DNA of 64,000 nt from JAHBNG01 sp039028975 (GTDB lineage Bacteria; Chloroflexota; Anaerolineae; Caldilineales; Caldilineaceae): NCBI GenBank assembly GCA_039028975.1, contig JBCCHB010000010.1, positions 1-64,000 on the forward strand, in the 5' to 3' direction. The stretch's first letter is position 1. The number at the start of each line of letters is the position of its first letter. The notes below the pieces were generated by a model. That model had not been told where the DNA came from. It saw only the letters and a list, made by a program, of their open reading frames with translations, and did no database searches. The translations under genes and the position numbers were made by a program. Shown here one piece after another: positions 8,858 through 17,322 of this stretch.

Positions 8858-8903
8858 ACATCTTAATCTTAACAAAACCATAGTTTTGTTAAGATTAAGA
8901 TGT
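8858..8903. repeat. perfect 21-bp inverted repeat upstream of the integrase gene
   Basis: The arms at 8858-8878 and 8883-8903 are exact complements with the 4-nt centre CATA. G-T pairs could extend the stem slightly. It is AT-rich and lacks a following U-tract on either strand. Candidates are a recombinase binding/crossover site, an operator, or the terminator of the nitrilase gene whose stop is at 8952. Confidence 0.7.
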
Positions 8904-8951
8904 GTGCAAAAAACAGCAAGATCCACCATGAAGAGAACTTCTTATTATCTC

Positions 8952-9818
8952 TCAGGTTAGGTTAGCAAAATTATGTTTATGAGCGACTCGCCATTGTTCC
9001 TCTTTTCGGAAACTCCGAATTAGATCCATATTGAATGATGCCAGATAAATACCTTCCTCTTCTCCGGCCTCAATTAATGCAGTATCACGATTATTCCAGG
9101 CGATACAATCGTAAGCACTGGAGAATCCATTGCATTTTGGTGAAGGATAATTCGACATTGCGACCCCGCCTAAAATCTCAAAAGCCCTACTCTGCAATTG
9201 AGCCTTGCGAATTGGATCCCATGTACACGAGTTGGGGATTAGCAATATTTCCGCCCCATTATTAAAAAGTTTTGTCGATATTTCAGGGAACTCTCTATCG
9301 GCGCAGATCATTGCTCCGATGTTAACCGCTCCGTGTTCAAGGTTCAGTGCAGCAACTTCAAAGGATTCACCTGGCGCACAGTTATAGTCACAACCTAACT
9401 CATTCAAATCTGGGCTTTCTTTAGTTAGCTCCTCTTTCCCAAAGTCGCAGATGAAAACTTTCGAGTAATCCAATAGAGTTTCCCCTGTGGCACCAATTAC
9501 TGAGACTGTATTTCTTGGCTTCGAACCTAAGACACTTTCAAGATAAGAAATAGCGATACTAACGTTGAGTTCTTTAGCTAAGTCAGAGAAAGCTTGGTAA
9601 AAGTTACTGTTTTTAGTAATTGCAGACTCTTCCCACGACTGCATCCCCTCTTTGTCAACAGGGCAAAAAGCGTAACCGATGCTCCACATCTCCGGGAATA
9701 AGATAATATCTGCTCCTAGCTTTTTAGCATTCACGCAATATTCCAACCCTTTTTGGAGGTTGTGCGACAGTTCTAAGGGTTTGGGATTGATTTGGAGCAA
9801 AGCAATATTTATATTCAT
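8952..9818 (-). CDS. carbon-nitrogen hydrolase (nitrilase superfamily)
   Basis: 288 residues from ATG 9818. An upstream in-frame start at 9896 would add 26 residues with no resemblance to the family, whereas NINIALLQINP is the usual first strand. The catalytic triad is complete: E43 (LFPEMWS), K120 (YSKVFICDFGKE) and C172 (MICADREFPE). It would hydrolyse or transfer an amide or N-carbamoyl substrate in the cytoplasm; the subfamily cannot be assigned from sequence alone. It lies 104 nt behind the last permease gene of the nucleoside-type ABC operon on the same strand. It may therefore act on the imported compound, for example in pyrimidine or ureide breakdown (inference). Confidence 0.87.
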   Translation of the reverse strand: MNINIALLQINPKPLELSHNLQKGLEYCVNAKKLGADIILFPEMWSIGYAFCPVDKEGMQSWEESAITKNSNFYQAFSDLAKELNVSIAISYLESVLGSKPRNTVSVIGATGETLLDYSKVFICDFGKEELTKESPDLNELGCDYNCAPGESFEVAALNLEHGAVNIGAMICADREFPEISTKLFNNGAEILLIPNSCTWDPIRKAQLQSRAFEILGGVAMSNYPSPKCNGFSSAYDCIAWNNRDTALIEAGEEEGIYLASFNMDLIRSFRKEEQWRVAHKHNFANLT

Positions 9819-9832
9819 GGTTCTAGTATATG

Positions 9833-9849
9833 GGAGAATGTGATTCTCC
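9833..9849. promoter_or_regulatory. 7-bp inverted repeat before the nitrilase start
   Basis: GGAGAAT (9833-9839), GTG, ATTCTCC (9843-9849) lies 14-31 nt upstream of the chosen ATG on the transcript side. It could form a small leader hairpin holding a GGAG sequence, or serve as an operator. Confidence 0.25.
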
Positions 9850-9922
9850 TTGGCACCCTTATATTTACGAACGAAGCTCAACGATCTCCTTAGCACGATT
9901 GCCTCAGGGGATTGTCGATGGT

Positions 9923-10861
9923 CTACGAAACGGACCGCTGCTCCCTATCGTAATTGCGCCCTAAGAAGCCTGGGATCCGCACCCACTTTGCGCCGAAGAT
10001 CATGATCAGCAGCGTAGCTAGATAGGGAAGAGTGAGCAATAGCTGATGGGGAATAGCGTTGCCTAAAACTTGGGCACGAAGCGCAATGACTTCAATGGCG
10101 GCGAAGAAGAGAGCACCCAGGAAAATAGTGTGAGGTTGCCAGCCCCCAAAGAATGTTAGCGCAGTTGACAGCCAGCCACGCCCTTGGGTGATGCCTTCAG
10201 TAAAGGTGCCTGTGTAGACCATAGGGAGATACACCCCAGCCAACCCAATCAAAACGGCTCCTACAATGGCCGTGCTGTAACGCACCCGATCGACATTAAT
10301 GCCAAGGCTGTCGGCAGCCCGCGGATTTTCCCCCACTGAACGCAAGGAGAGTCCCCAACTCGTCATATAGAGGAAATAGTAGAGAAAAAGAGAGAGTAGA
10401 AGAGAAAAATAGACAAAGAGATTCTGGTTAAACAAGATTGGGCCGATTAGAGGAATTTGGCTCAACAGCGGCAAGGGCACCCTGGATAGAGTCGGAATCA
10501 GTGGCGGCGAAAGAGTCACACCAATGGCCAACTTAAATGCTAAAGTTGATAAACCTAGCCCAACAAAGAAGAGCGAGAGCCCTGTCACAAACTGGTTGAG
10601 TTTGAGAGTCGTTGTAAAGTAGGCGAAGACAAGGCCGAACAGAGCACCAACCACCATGGCAGCCATTATTCCCGCAACCAAACTATCAAACGCATATGCC
10701 CCTAGAAAGCCAATGGAGGCACTGGCCAGCATGATTCCTTCTTGCGCCACATTAAAGAGTCCCGCCCGCCCAGCCAGCATGGTCCCCTGGCTAGCCAGAA
10801 CATAGGGGACCATAGCAAGCAGTACAAGGCTAATTAGATTGGCGAATTGTTCTAGTCCCAA
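9923..10861 (-). CDS. ABC transporter permease, BMP/nucleoside type (second permease)
   Basis: 312 residues, almost all hydrophobic with 8-9 predicted membrane helices. LAGRAGLFNVAQEGIMLASA near 25-45 is the hallmark of the YufQ/NupQ-like permeases of the BPD_transp_2 family. ENPRAADSLGINVDRVRYSTAIVGAVLIGLAG is the conserved cytoplasmic coupling loop. It should pair with the preceding permease to form the membrane channel of a nucleoside importer. It is the fourth gene of the operon, 63 nt after the first permease gene. Confidence 0.92.
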   Translation of the reverse strand: MGLEQFANLISLVLLAMVPYVLASQGTMLAGRAGLFNVAQEGIMLASASIGFLGAYAFDSLVAGIMAAMVVGALFGLVFAYFTTTLKLNQFVTGLSLFFVGLGLSTLAFKLAIGVTLSPPLIPTLSRVPLPLLSQIPLIGPILFNQNLFVYFSLLLSLFLYYFLYMTSWGLSLRSVGENPRAADSLGINVDRVRYSTAIVGAVLIGLAGVYLPMVYTGTFTEGITQGRGWLSTALTFFGGWQPHTIFLGALFFAAIEVIALRAQVLGNAIPHQLLLTLPYLATLLIMIFGAKWVRIPGFLGRNYDREQRSVS

Positions 10862-10924
10862 ACCGATCTCCAGAAAAAATCACAGACTCGCAAAAGTAGA
10901 TTGTACGCTATGGCCTCATCTCAT

Positions 10925-11950
10925 TCATCTTCTCACCACATCAGTTAGCAGCACCGAGATCAGAATCAGCGCTTCGACAATAAAGATCATCTCCACAGGG
11001 ATAGCCATGGTTCGCTGCATGGCGCTAGCGCCCACTTCGAGAATTGCAATAAAAAGAGCAATAAAGGGAACGGCGGCATGATTCCCCTTGGCGATCAATC
11101 CAATAATGATACCCAGCGGCAGGAAGTTGGATTGGAGGCCCTCAATCAGGCGGCGATGAACGCCAGCAACCTCAACTGCTCCAGCCAAGCCAGCCATAGC
11201 CCCTCCTAAAACAAGAGAAAGTAGGAAAAACGAATAGGTGTTGATACCAAAGACACGAGCCGCCTTGGGGTTTGCGCCGGTGGCCATTAATTCATACCCC
11301 AACGATGTATGGTCGGTTAGAATGTACGCGAGCACGGCCACAATAACCACTAAAATCAGGCCAGAATGCAATGGGGGGCTATTCACCAGCCGGGGCAAGA
11401 TACCACCATCACCGATAGGAATGGTGGTGGGATGGCCAGCAATTGGATCGCGCCAAATCTCGTTTGCCACATAGTCGAGCACCTGGAAGGAGACAAAATT
11501 TAGCAGCACGGTGGAGAGAATCTCATGAATATTGAAGCGGTACAGTAACCATGCAGCAACCAGCGCCCAGAGAGCACCAAAGACCACACCCCCCAAAAGT
11601 ACCAGTGGTAGAAGAATTGGCATGGGTAGCCCTGAAAGTAAAATTCCGACAGCAGTCGCACCCGTTGCCCCAACGATCAATTGCCCCTCGCCACCAATAT
11701 TGAATTTACCAGCCTTAAAGGGAATGGTAAACGCCAGGGCCATTAGCACAAGGGGCACAAATTTGAGTAAGGTCTGAATAAAGCCGTTTTTGCTCTTGAA
11801 GGAGGTCCCAAGGATAGTGTAATAGGCGTCCAATGGATTGAAGCCCATCAATGCGATAAAGATCCCAGCGACGGCGAAGGCGGCCATAACAGCCAAGACA
11901 TATGGAAAGGTGAATGATAAGATACGGGTTGCACCCCTAACCTTATTCAT
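10925..11950 (-). CDS. ABC transporter permease, BMP/nucleoside type (first permease)
   Basis: 341 residues from ATG 11950, which overlaps the ATPase stop by 8 bp. Alternative starts are ATG 11962 and GTG 11974. Multiple membrane helices include GKFNIGGEGQLIVGATGATAVGI and the coupling segment GANPKAARVFGINTYSFFLLSLVLGGAMAGLAGAVE (quoted here in parts: ANPKAARVFGI; GGAMAGLAGAVE). These are characteristic of the YufP/NupP-like permeases. The overlap with the ATPase gene suggests translational coupling. It forms a heterodimeric channel with the next gene product. Confidence 0.92.
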   Translation of the reverse strand: MNKVRGATRILSFTFPYVLAVMAAFAVAGIFIALMGFNPLDAYYTILGTSFKSKNGFIQTLLKFVPLVLMALAFTIPFKAGKFNIGGEGQLIVGATGATAVGILLSGLPMPILLPLVLLGGVVFGALWALVAAWLLYRFNIHEILSTVLLNFVSFQVLDYVANEIWRDPIAGHPTTIPIGDGGILPRLVNSPPLHSGLILVVIVAVLAYILTDHTSLGYELMATGANPKAARVFGINTYSFFLLSLVLGGAMAGLAGAVEVAGVHRRLIEGLQSNFLPLGIIIGLIAKGNHAAVPFIALFIAILEVGASAMQRTMAIPVEMIFIVEALILISVLLTDVVRR

Positions 11951-13589
11951 CTGTAGTCCCATCCGATGCCCCACTCATCAACCGACCTAAGCGATATGCA
12001 TCGAACTCATGACGCGCCAAGATCCCCATCATTCGCCCCTCAAAGAGGACCAAAATCCGCTCACATAGCAGAAATAATTCTTCCATATTTTCAGAAATAA
12101 GCAGACATGCCATACCAGCCTCCCGTTGGGCCAACAGCCTTTCATAGACAAATTCCATAGAAGGAATATCCAACCCTCGGGTAGGGTTATGAGCGACCAG
12201 AAGCTGCAATGAACGGGAAAAGGCTCGGGCCAACATGACTCGTTGAATATTGCCACCAGATAGGTTGCCTGCGGTGTCATGGGGGCCTTGGGTTTTGATG
12301 TTGAATGCGTCAATCAGTGTCTGGCTTTTCTTAAAAATAGAGCGCCAGTGGAGGAAGCGCCCATTGCTGTACGGTTCATGACGTTGATGTCCCAAAATCA
12401 GATTCTGAGCAACATTGGCTTTGGGTAAAAAACCATCTTGCCAGCGATCTTCAGGAATATAAGCCGCACCTTTTTGGAGCAGCAAATGAGTTTTCATCCT
12501 GGCAATGTCGTCCTCGTTTAAGAAAATTTGGCCTGATTGGCAGGGGCGCAGTCCTAACACGCCCTCAGCTAGCGCCAGTTGCCCGTTGCCAGCCACGCCA
12601 GCCACACCTAGAATCTCCTGCTCAGAAAGTGTAAATGTGCAGTTTTGCAGCAACGGAGTGCCTCCATTCCGTCCATTTGTGTCATCAAATATGGTTACAT
12701 TTCTGCAGCGTAAGACTTCTTTGGGCAACCTGTCGTTACCTGAACGAGTAGATTGAGGCCCAGCGGATTGATTCCCAATAGACTGGCCCACAGTTGGCGT
12801 GCCAAGGGAGGTACTTCTCGAAGAATCGAGCCCTTGAAAAATGATACTCTGGGCTACGTCCATTTCGTCGCCTACCATCCCACGCACAAAGGCTTCTTCA
12901 GAAGCATCATCACGCGTTAGGGTTAGGACATTCCTGCCATTACGCAATACGGTGATTGTGTCACAGACATCGAGAACTTCTTTGAGTTTGTGGGTGATAA
13001 AGATAACGCTCAATCCCTCCTTCACCATTGTACGGAGAGAGCGAAAGAGAGCATCCACTTCTTGAGGCGTTAAGTTGGTCGTTGGCTCATCCAATACCAA
13101 TATCCTGACACCTCGATAGAGCGCTTTCAGGATTTCGACTCGCTGACGAATGCCCATGGGTAGCTCATCGAGCAGGGCATCTGGCTCAACAGGCAGCCCA
13201 AAATGAGCAGATAGCTTGATGATACGTTCCCTGACATCTTGAAGATCTAGGGTTGGGCGATTGCGTAGATTGGTACCTAATACAATGTTCTCCACAACCG
13301 TAAAGCGACCGATCTGGAGAAACTGTTGGTGAACCATACCAATTCCTCCCTGAATAGCATCCTGAGGCGAGTGAATAGCGAATGGCTGTTCGTCAATACG
13401 AATTTCCCCTGAATCGCTTTTGTACAGCCCATAGAGAACATTCATTAACGTGGTTTTACCAGCTCCATTCCCACCCAGTAAGCCCAATATTTCACCACGT
13501 TTGAGCACCAAATTCACATCATCTAGGGCAACAATGGGGCCAAAGGTTTTGCGCACATTAGACATTTCGAGAATAAATTGCTGGGTCAT
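11943..13589 (-). CDS. ABC transporter ATP-binding protein, two-domain (BMP/nucleoside importer)
   Basis: 548 residues with two nucleotide-binding domains, as in YufO/NupO and RbsA. Domain 1 has a canonical Walker A, GGNGAGKT (39-46), and Walker B (LVLDEPT), but a degenerate signature (LPMGIRQRVEILKAL). Domain 2 has the degenerate Walker A typical of the second half (GVAGNGQ) and a good signature (LSGGNIQRVMLARA). An insertion of about 40 residues rich in Ser/Gln/Asn separates the halves. It energises the two permeases. It starts 37 nt downstream of the substrate-binding lipoprotein gene. Confidence 0.94.
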   Translation of the reverse strand: MTQQFILEMSNVRKTFGPIVALDDVNLVLKRGEILGLLGGNGAGKTTLMNVLYGLYKSDSGEIRIDEQPFAIHSPQDAIQGGIGMVHQQFLQIGRFTVVENIVLGTNLRNRPTLDLQDVRERIIKLSAHFGLPVEPDALLDELPMGIRQRVEILKALYRGVRILVLDEPTTNLTPQEVDALFRSLRTMVKEGLSVIFITHKLKEVLDVCDTITVLRNGRNVLTLTRDDASEEAFVRGMVGDEMDVAQSIIFQGLDSSRSTSLGTPTVGQSIGNQSAGPQSTRSGNDRLPKEVLRCRNVTIFDDTNGRNGGTPLLQNCTFTLSEQEILGVAGVAGNGQLALAEGVLGLRPCQSGQIFLNEDDIARMKTHLLLQKGAAYIPEDRWQDGFLPKANVAQNLILGHQRHEPYSNGRFLHWRSIFKKSQTLIDAFNIKTQGPHDTAGNLSGGNIQRVMLARAFSRSLQLLVAHNPTRGLDIPSMEFVYERLLAQREAGMACLLISENMEELFLLCERILVLFEGRMMGILARHEFDAYRLGRLMSGASDGTTDE

Positions 13590-13626
13590 CTACTTACTTT
13601 CTCTACCTATTCATTATTTTCTCTAC

Positions 13627-14679
13627 CTACTCAATTGGTTCAATATTTTTGACAACCTCTACATTGCCTGCCTTCATCTCATCCAGCAAGGCTTCGATGC
13701 CGCTGCTCAGTTCCTCGCTCGCATTTTGTAGTGGAAATTGCAGATCAATTCCAGTGGCAAAACTGAAGGGATACATGCCCCCGGATTCACCAGCCTGAAT
13801 GTTGGTTACAATATCCGTCAGTGGTCCAGCAAAGTCATAGAGCATCGAGGTGACATAGTGTTCGGGCGCAAACTCCGACTTGTCTGTATACTTGGCAATT
13901 ACCAGCACAGGTGACTCTGCATTTTTGACGGACTCAAAGACCCCTAGCGTACCCAAGTTTAGAGAGGAGACGATAACATCTACACCATCTGCAATCAGCG
14001 CATCTGCCAACTCTCGGGCCTTGGCCGGATCATTAAAATCGCCAGCCCAAACGGGAATGACTTCGGCAGCAAGGCCCTGCTCCTCAATAGCCTGCTCCAT
14101 TGCATGAACTTCGGCATAGGTAAGGGGTAATGTAAGCCCTGCAATATACCCTACTTTACCGGAACTGCTTAGTTCTGCAGCCAGTGCCCCCGCACCATAT
14201 GCGCCAACTTCCATGTTCCGCACCATGACCCAAACGTTCGCGGGTGCGTCGGCAATCTCTGCATCAGCTTCCGCAATAAAGAATAGATCGGGGAATTCGT
14301 TGGCCAGCTCCAATGTTTGGCTCAGAAACTGTCCACCGTGCGTAAAGATGATATTGGCACCATCATCAATGTATTCACGCATCACCCGATCCACATCGGG
14401 TACGGCCACAGACTCGGAGAAGACAGCCTCAACACCCAGCGAATCCTGAACGGTAGTAATGCCAATATGGCCTAAGGTGTTGTAGTCAGCGTCGGTTATT
14501 GTTCCGGGGAAGATGGCCGCCAGCTTGTATCCACTTTCTACCTCAGATTCGCTATCCGAAGCGGAACCTGAGGCGGTCGAATCTGAGGCAGAATCGGGAA
14601 CAGGCGCAGCAGCGTCCTGTACACAAGCAGCCAATAGTAAGATAAGGATTATGAAGACAGTCGATAATCGCGAGGTCAT
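13627..14679 (-). CDS. BMP-family substrate-binding lipoprotein of a nucleoside-type ABC importer
   Basis: 350 residues from ATG 14679. AGGAG (plus 14687-14691) sits 7 nt before this codon, so it was chosen over one at 14718. It has a lipoprotein signal with LLAAC (Cys19), then an acidic Ser/Ala linker. The Bmp/PnrA-like domain starts at YKLAAIFPG and includes THGGQFLSQ, GAYGAGALAA and GKVGYIAG. PnrA-type proteins bind purine nucleosides. As a membrane-anchored receptor it delivers ligand to the permeases downstream. First gene of the operon running to 9923, perhaps to the hydrolase at 8952. Confidence 0.93.
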   Translation of the reverse strand: MTSRLSTVFIILILLLAACVQDAAAPVPDSASDSTASGSASDSESEVESGYKLAAIFPGTITDADYNTLGHIGITTVQDSLGVEAVFSESVAVPDVDRVMREYIDDGANIIFTHGGQFLSQTLELANEFPDLFFIAEADAEIADAPANVWVMVRNMEVGAYGAGALAAELSSSGKVGYIAGLTLPLTYAEVHAMEQAIEEQGLAAEVIPVWAGDFNDPAKARELADALIADGVDVIVSSLNLGTLGVFESVKNAESPVLVIAKYTDKSEFAPEHYVTSMLYDFAGPLTDIVTNIQAGESGGMYPFSFATGIDLQFPLQNASEELSSGIEALLDEMKAGNVEVVKNIEPIE

Positions 14680-14942
14680 AGGGCATCTCCTTTTGGGTAT
14701 TGGTGTTCGTCGCTTCAACAGGTAGAAATTTCATTTCATCGGCTCCGCTCAGTGCCAAATGAGCACTTGAAGGAATAAGTTTGTGAGGAGCGAAGAATCT
14801 CACATTGATGGTGCGATTTACAGAGTTGTATTGTACTTGAGGCGTTTAGTAATGACTACACTTTATCATGAAATACGTCGATAATCAACTAAATATTGTA
14901 TAATCTCTGAGCATCTTTAGGCAACAGACTGCACAATTATTA

Positions 14943-15033
14943 TATAGATGGCCAGAAAAGTTCTGTCTTCCCTGCTCGGACTTTCCTAGAGTGGATTGGA
15001 CGAATCAGTACAAGACTTTTCTGGCGAAGTATA
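14943..15033 (+). mobile_element. MITE-like element, copy A (91 bp)
   Basis: Both ends begin TATA, then four variable bases, then the shared core GCCAGAAAAGT, then n-n-TGT. About 19 of 24 positions agree between the two terminal inverted repeats. The element aligns along its full length with an inverted copy at 33470-33561. It is too short to code for anything. TATA at each end could hide a TA target duplication as made by IS630/Tc1-type transposases (inference). Confidence 0.65.
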
Positions 15034-15058
15034 GACGGCCAGAGAAGTCTTGTACTGA
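15005..15058. repeat. 21-bp inverted repeat formed by an extra element end
   Basis: Arms 15005-15025 and 15038-15058 are complementary with one G-T pair and a 12-nt loop. The right arm is a third copy of the element end (TATAGACGGCCAGAGAAGTC), indicating a nested or tandem insertion. It lies 80 bp before the MFS start and could act as a hairpin in the leader. Confidence 0.6.
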
Positions 15059-15138
15059 CTACACTCAGGTTCCGCATAAAGCAACCTTTTTTCTGCGATC
15101 TACCAACAATCAAACCAGCAAGCCAAAGCAGGACTATA

Positions 15139-16416
15139 TTGAGTCAATCCTCCTCCACATCATCACCCATAACCAGCCGCATAGTCAACCGCTCCCCTAT
15201 CTTTTATGGTTGGATTATCCTGCTGGCCGGAACCATTGGCATGGTCATGACTAGCCCAGGTCAAACCTATGTCATCTCAGTCGTTCTCGAACCCCTTCTC
15301 CAAGAGTTGAGCCTAAGTCGTTCATGGGTGAGTATCCTATACGCATTTGGTACCTTACTCAGTGGGTTTGCCCTACCCTATGTTGGATACCTAGTGGATC
15401 GCTTTGGCCCCCGCTCAGTCGTCATTGCAACGACCATTATTGCCATTCTCTCCTGTTTTTTTATGAGCATTGTGCAGAATGCGGTGATGCTCACCATTGC
15501 CTTTATCCTGCTAAGGCTCTTCACCCATGGTAGCCTGACGCTGGTCAGCCAGAATGTGATCAACCAATGGTGGATACGACGTCGTGGTATGGCCATGGGT
15601 CTCAATGGGATTGTTTGGGGACTGCTAGGTTTTGGCGCATTTCCAATTATTATCCGTAGGCTGGTCGATCAGTATGATTGGCGTTGGACGTATGGTATCC
15701 AGGGCATTATGTTGCTGGTTATCATGCTGCCCGTTGGGGCGCTACTCTTCCGTAGTCGTCCTGAGCTTTTTGGACTTCACCCAGATGGGGACCTAGCATT
15801 GTCTGGAGAAAAGGCAGAAAATAAATTGGTAGAAGAGAATTGGACTCGCCAAGAAGCGATGGGGACCTGGGCTTTCTGGATACCTGCATTGGGAGTAGGT
15901 GTGAACGGAATGATGATCACGGGACTCTTCTTCCACATGGAGAGCATCTTTACCGATAATGGTTTAGCGACATCTCTGGCGGCATTGGTCTTTGCACCTA
16001 TAGCGCTCACTAATGCCGTAGTTAATCTAGGTGGCGGCTACCTGGCGGATCGGGTTCCGGCTCGCTTCCTACTAGGGGGAGCGTTGCTTCTCCTCTCTGC
16101 TGGAATTGTGATGGCCCTCTATTTAACTGGCCCTACCATGGCCATGCTCTACGGAGTCATGCTGGGTACCTCCATCGGCATGATTGTACTTGTCCAAAAT
16201 ATCATCTGGGCTAACTACTTTGGGCGAGAGCATTTGGGGGCCATTACTGGAGTAGCCACCACAATTTTGATGATCGGTAATGGATTGGGACCTGTCCCCT
16301 TAGGCTTTGCCCGAGATCTGCTGGGGAGTTATGATTTGGCGCTCTATCTGCTGGCGTTGCTGCCGTTTGCGCTGGGGATTGGTTCACTGCTGGTGGGGAA
16401 ACCTGAAAAAGCGTAA
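15139..16416 (+). CDS. MFS transporter (monocarboxylate/oxalate-formate antiporter-like)
   Basis: 425 residues from a TTG at 15139 with AGGA at 15130-15133. About 12 membrane helices. The N-terminal YGWIILLAGTIGMVMTSPGQTYVISVVLEPLL-type opening (split here as YGWIILLAG and SPGQTYVIS) is typical of the MCT/OxlT-like branch. The loop 2-3 motif A is GYLVDRFGPRSV. A second motif-A-like segment, GGYLADRVPARF, follows helix 8. The substrate is unknown; organic acids are a reasonable guess from family. It stands alone on the plus strand behind the MITE-like element. Confidence 0.88.
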   Translation: MSQSSSTSSPITSRIVNRSPIFYGWIILLAGTIGMVMTSPGQTYVISVVLEPLLQELSLSRSWVSILYAFGTLLSGFALPYVGYLVDRFGPRSVVIATTIIAILSCFFMSIVQNAVMLTIAFILLRLFTHGSLTLVSQNVINQWWIRRRGMAMGLNGIVWGLLGFGAFPIIIRRLVDQYDWRWTYGIQGIMLLVIMLPVGALLFRSRPELFGLHPDGDLALSGEKAENKLVEENWTRQEAMGTWAFWIPALGVGVNGMMITGLFFHMESIFTDNGLATSLAALVFAPIALTNAVVNLGGGYLADRVPARFLLGGALLLLSAGIVMALYLTGPTMAMLYGVMLGTSIGMIVLVQNIIWANYFGREHLGAITGVATTILMIGNGLGPVPLGFARDLLGSYDLALYLLALLPFALGIGSLLVGKPEKA

Positions 16417-16452
16417 TTTATAAGCAAGTACAAGTTGCATGGTAGCCGTTCC

Positions 16453-17322
16453 TTACCCCCAACACGATTCACTCAAAGAAAGCACTTGCATCTCAATTGA
16501 ACTGACACTGGTTGGCTCAAGCACAATTCGATACCGACTCCATGGAATGTAGAAGTAGATGTAACCTCGCAGACATACCTGTTTGGCCACGGCATCCTCA
16601 CCAGCGATGATAATGGGGACGCCAATGTCTGGGGCCTCCCGTATATCTTCGATGGCCAAACGCTGAATCCAAAACCCAGTTATCTTGTAGGTGAATTCAG
16701 CAGCTCTTAACGCGTTATTGGCTACACGAAGATGCTCCCCCGCTATAGTCGGCTGAGGCGGATTTAAAAATCTGGGAGACATGGCCCAAGGCAATATCCA
16801 CAAAGCGACAAAGCAGAGCACTTTGACTCGCAATGATCGTTGTGGCCAATCGACAGTCAGCGTTAAGATGCGCCAGACAACCGTAAAGGTAAGTACAATT
16901 AACCAGATCAGCAGTAGATTGGATATGAAGTCAAGGGGACCAATGTAGGTCATCTGGTTGGGAAGGACAAGGGCAACCGCTCTTGGAAACCCTCGCCACC
17001 CCGTGCAGATTTCGGGACACCCAACTTGGTAGGGTTCTACAAGAAATAGATAAAAGCTACCGATACAAAGCAACAGCCCCATAAGCAACGACGCTACTGC
17101 AACGCTAAACCACCTGAGGGACTGTTGCCTCCACCAAATAATCAGCAGCAGAATCAACATCAGAACCACTACCGAAAAGACGCCATCTTGCCAGGAGGCA
17201 AAGTAGACCCACCCATCAGGCAAGTTAGGAAGGGTGATTGTAGGTAGTTGAATCGAAGGTAGATCTAAATCAGGCACGAGATAATCACGCGTAATTAGTT
17301 CAAGAAGCCAGCCTGATGGCAA
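16453..17322 (-). CDS. hypothetical multi-pass membrane protein
   Basis: 289 residues with no recognised family. Four hydrophobic segments are visible: about 48-66 (VVVLMLILLLII), 72-92 (VASLLMGLLLCIGSFYLFL), 132-155 (LLLIWLIVLTFTVVW) and 187-200 (VLCFVALWILPWAM). A C-terminal soluble part of about 90 residues follows, with the segments VPIIIAGEDAVAKQVCLRGYI and FYIPWSRYRIVLEP. A TTG start at 17322 overlaps the upstream 1317-residue gene by 28 bp and no clear ribosome-binding site is seen, so the true start may differ. Third gene of an apparent operon with 17295-21248 and 21235-21999. Confidence 0.6.
   Translation of the reverse strand: MPSGWLLELITRDYLVPDLDLPSIQLPTITLPNLPDGWVYFASWQDGVFSVVVLMLILLLIIWWRQQSLRWFSVAVASLLMGLLLCIGSFYLFLVEPYQVGCPEICTGWRGFPRAVALVLPNQMTYIGPLDFISNLLLIWLIVLTFTVVWRILTLTVDWPQRSLRVKVLCFVALWILPWAMSPRFLNPPQPTIAGEHLRVANNALRAAEFTYKITGFWIQRLAIEDIREAPDIGVPIIIAGEDAVAKQVCLRGYIYFYIPWSRYRIVLEPTSVSSIEMQVLSLSESCWG

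Larger units (their letters stand above)
14680..15138. other. intergenic region between BMP operon and MFS gene
   Basis: 459 bp between divergent genes. The left half must carry the promoter of the ABC operon, where an AT-rich stretch around 14880-14905 is the likeliest site. The right half is occupied by a MITE-like element and a nested inverted repeat (listed separately). An 87-codon plus-strand frame at 14991-15254 runs through the repeat and is not credible as a gene. Confidence 0.5.

Noticed and set aside
14820..14940. Purine riboswitch in the leader of the nucleoside-type ABC operon
   Set aside because: The leader is AT-rich, but I could not find the three-way-junction pattern of paired loops expected for that riboswitch.
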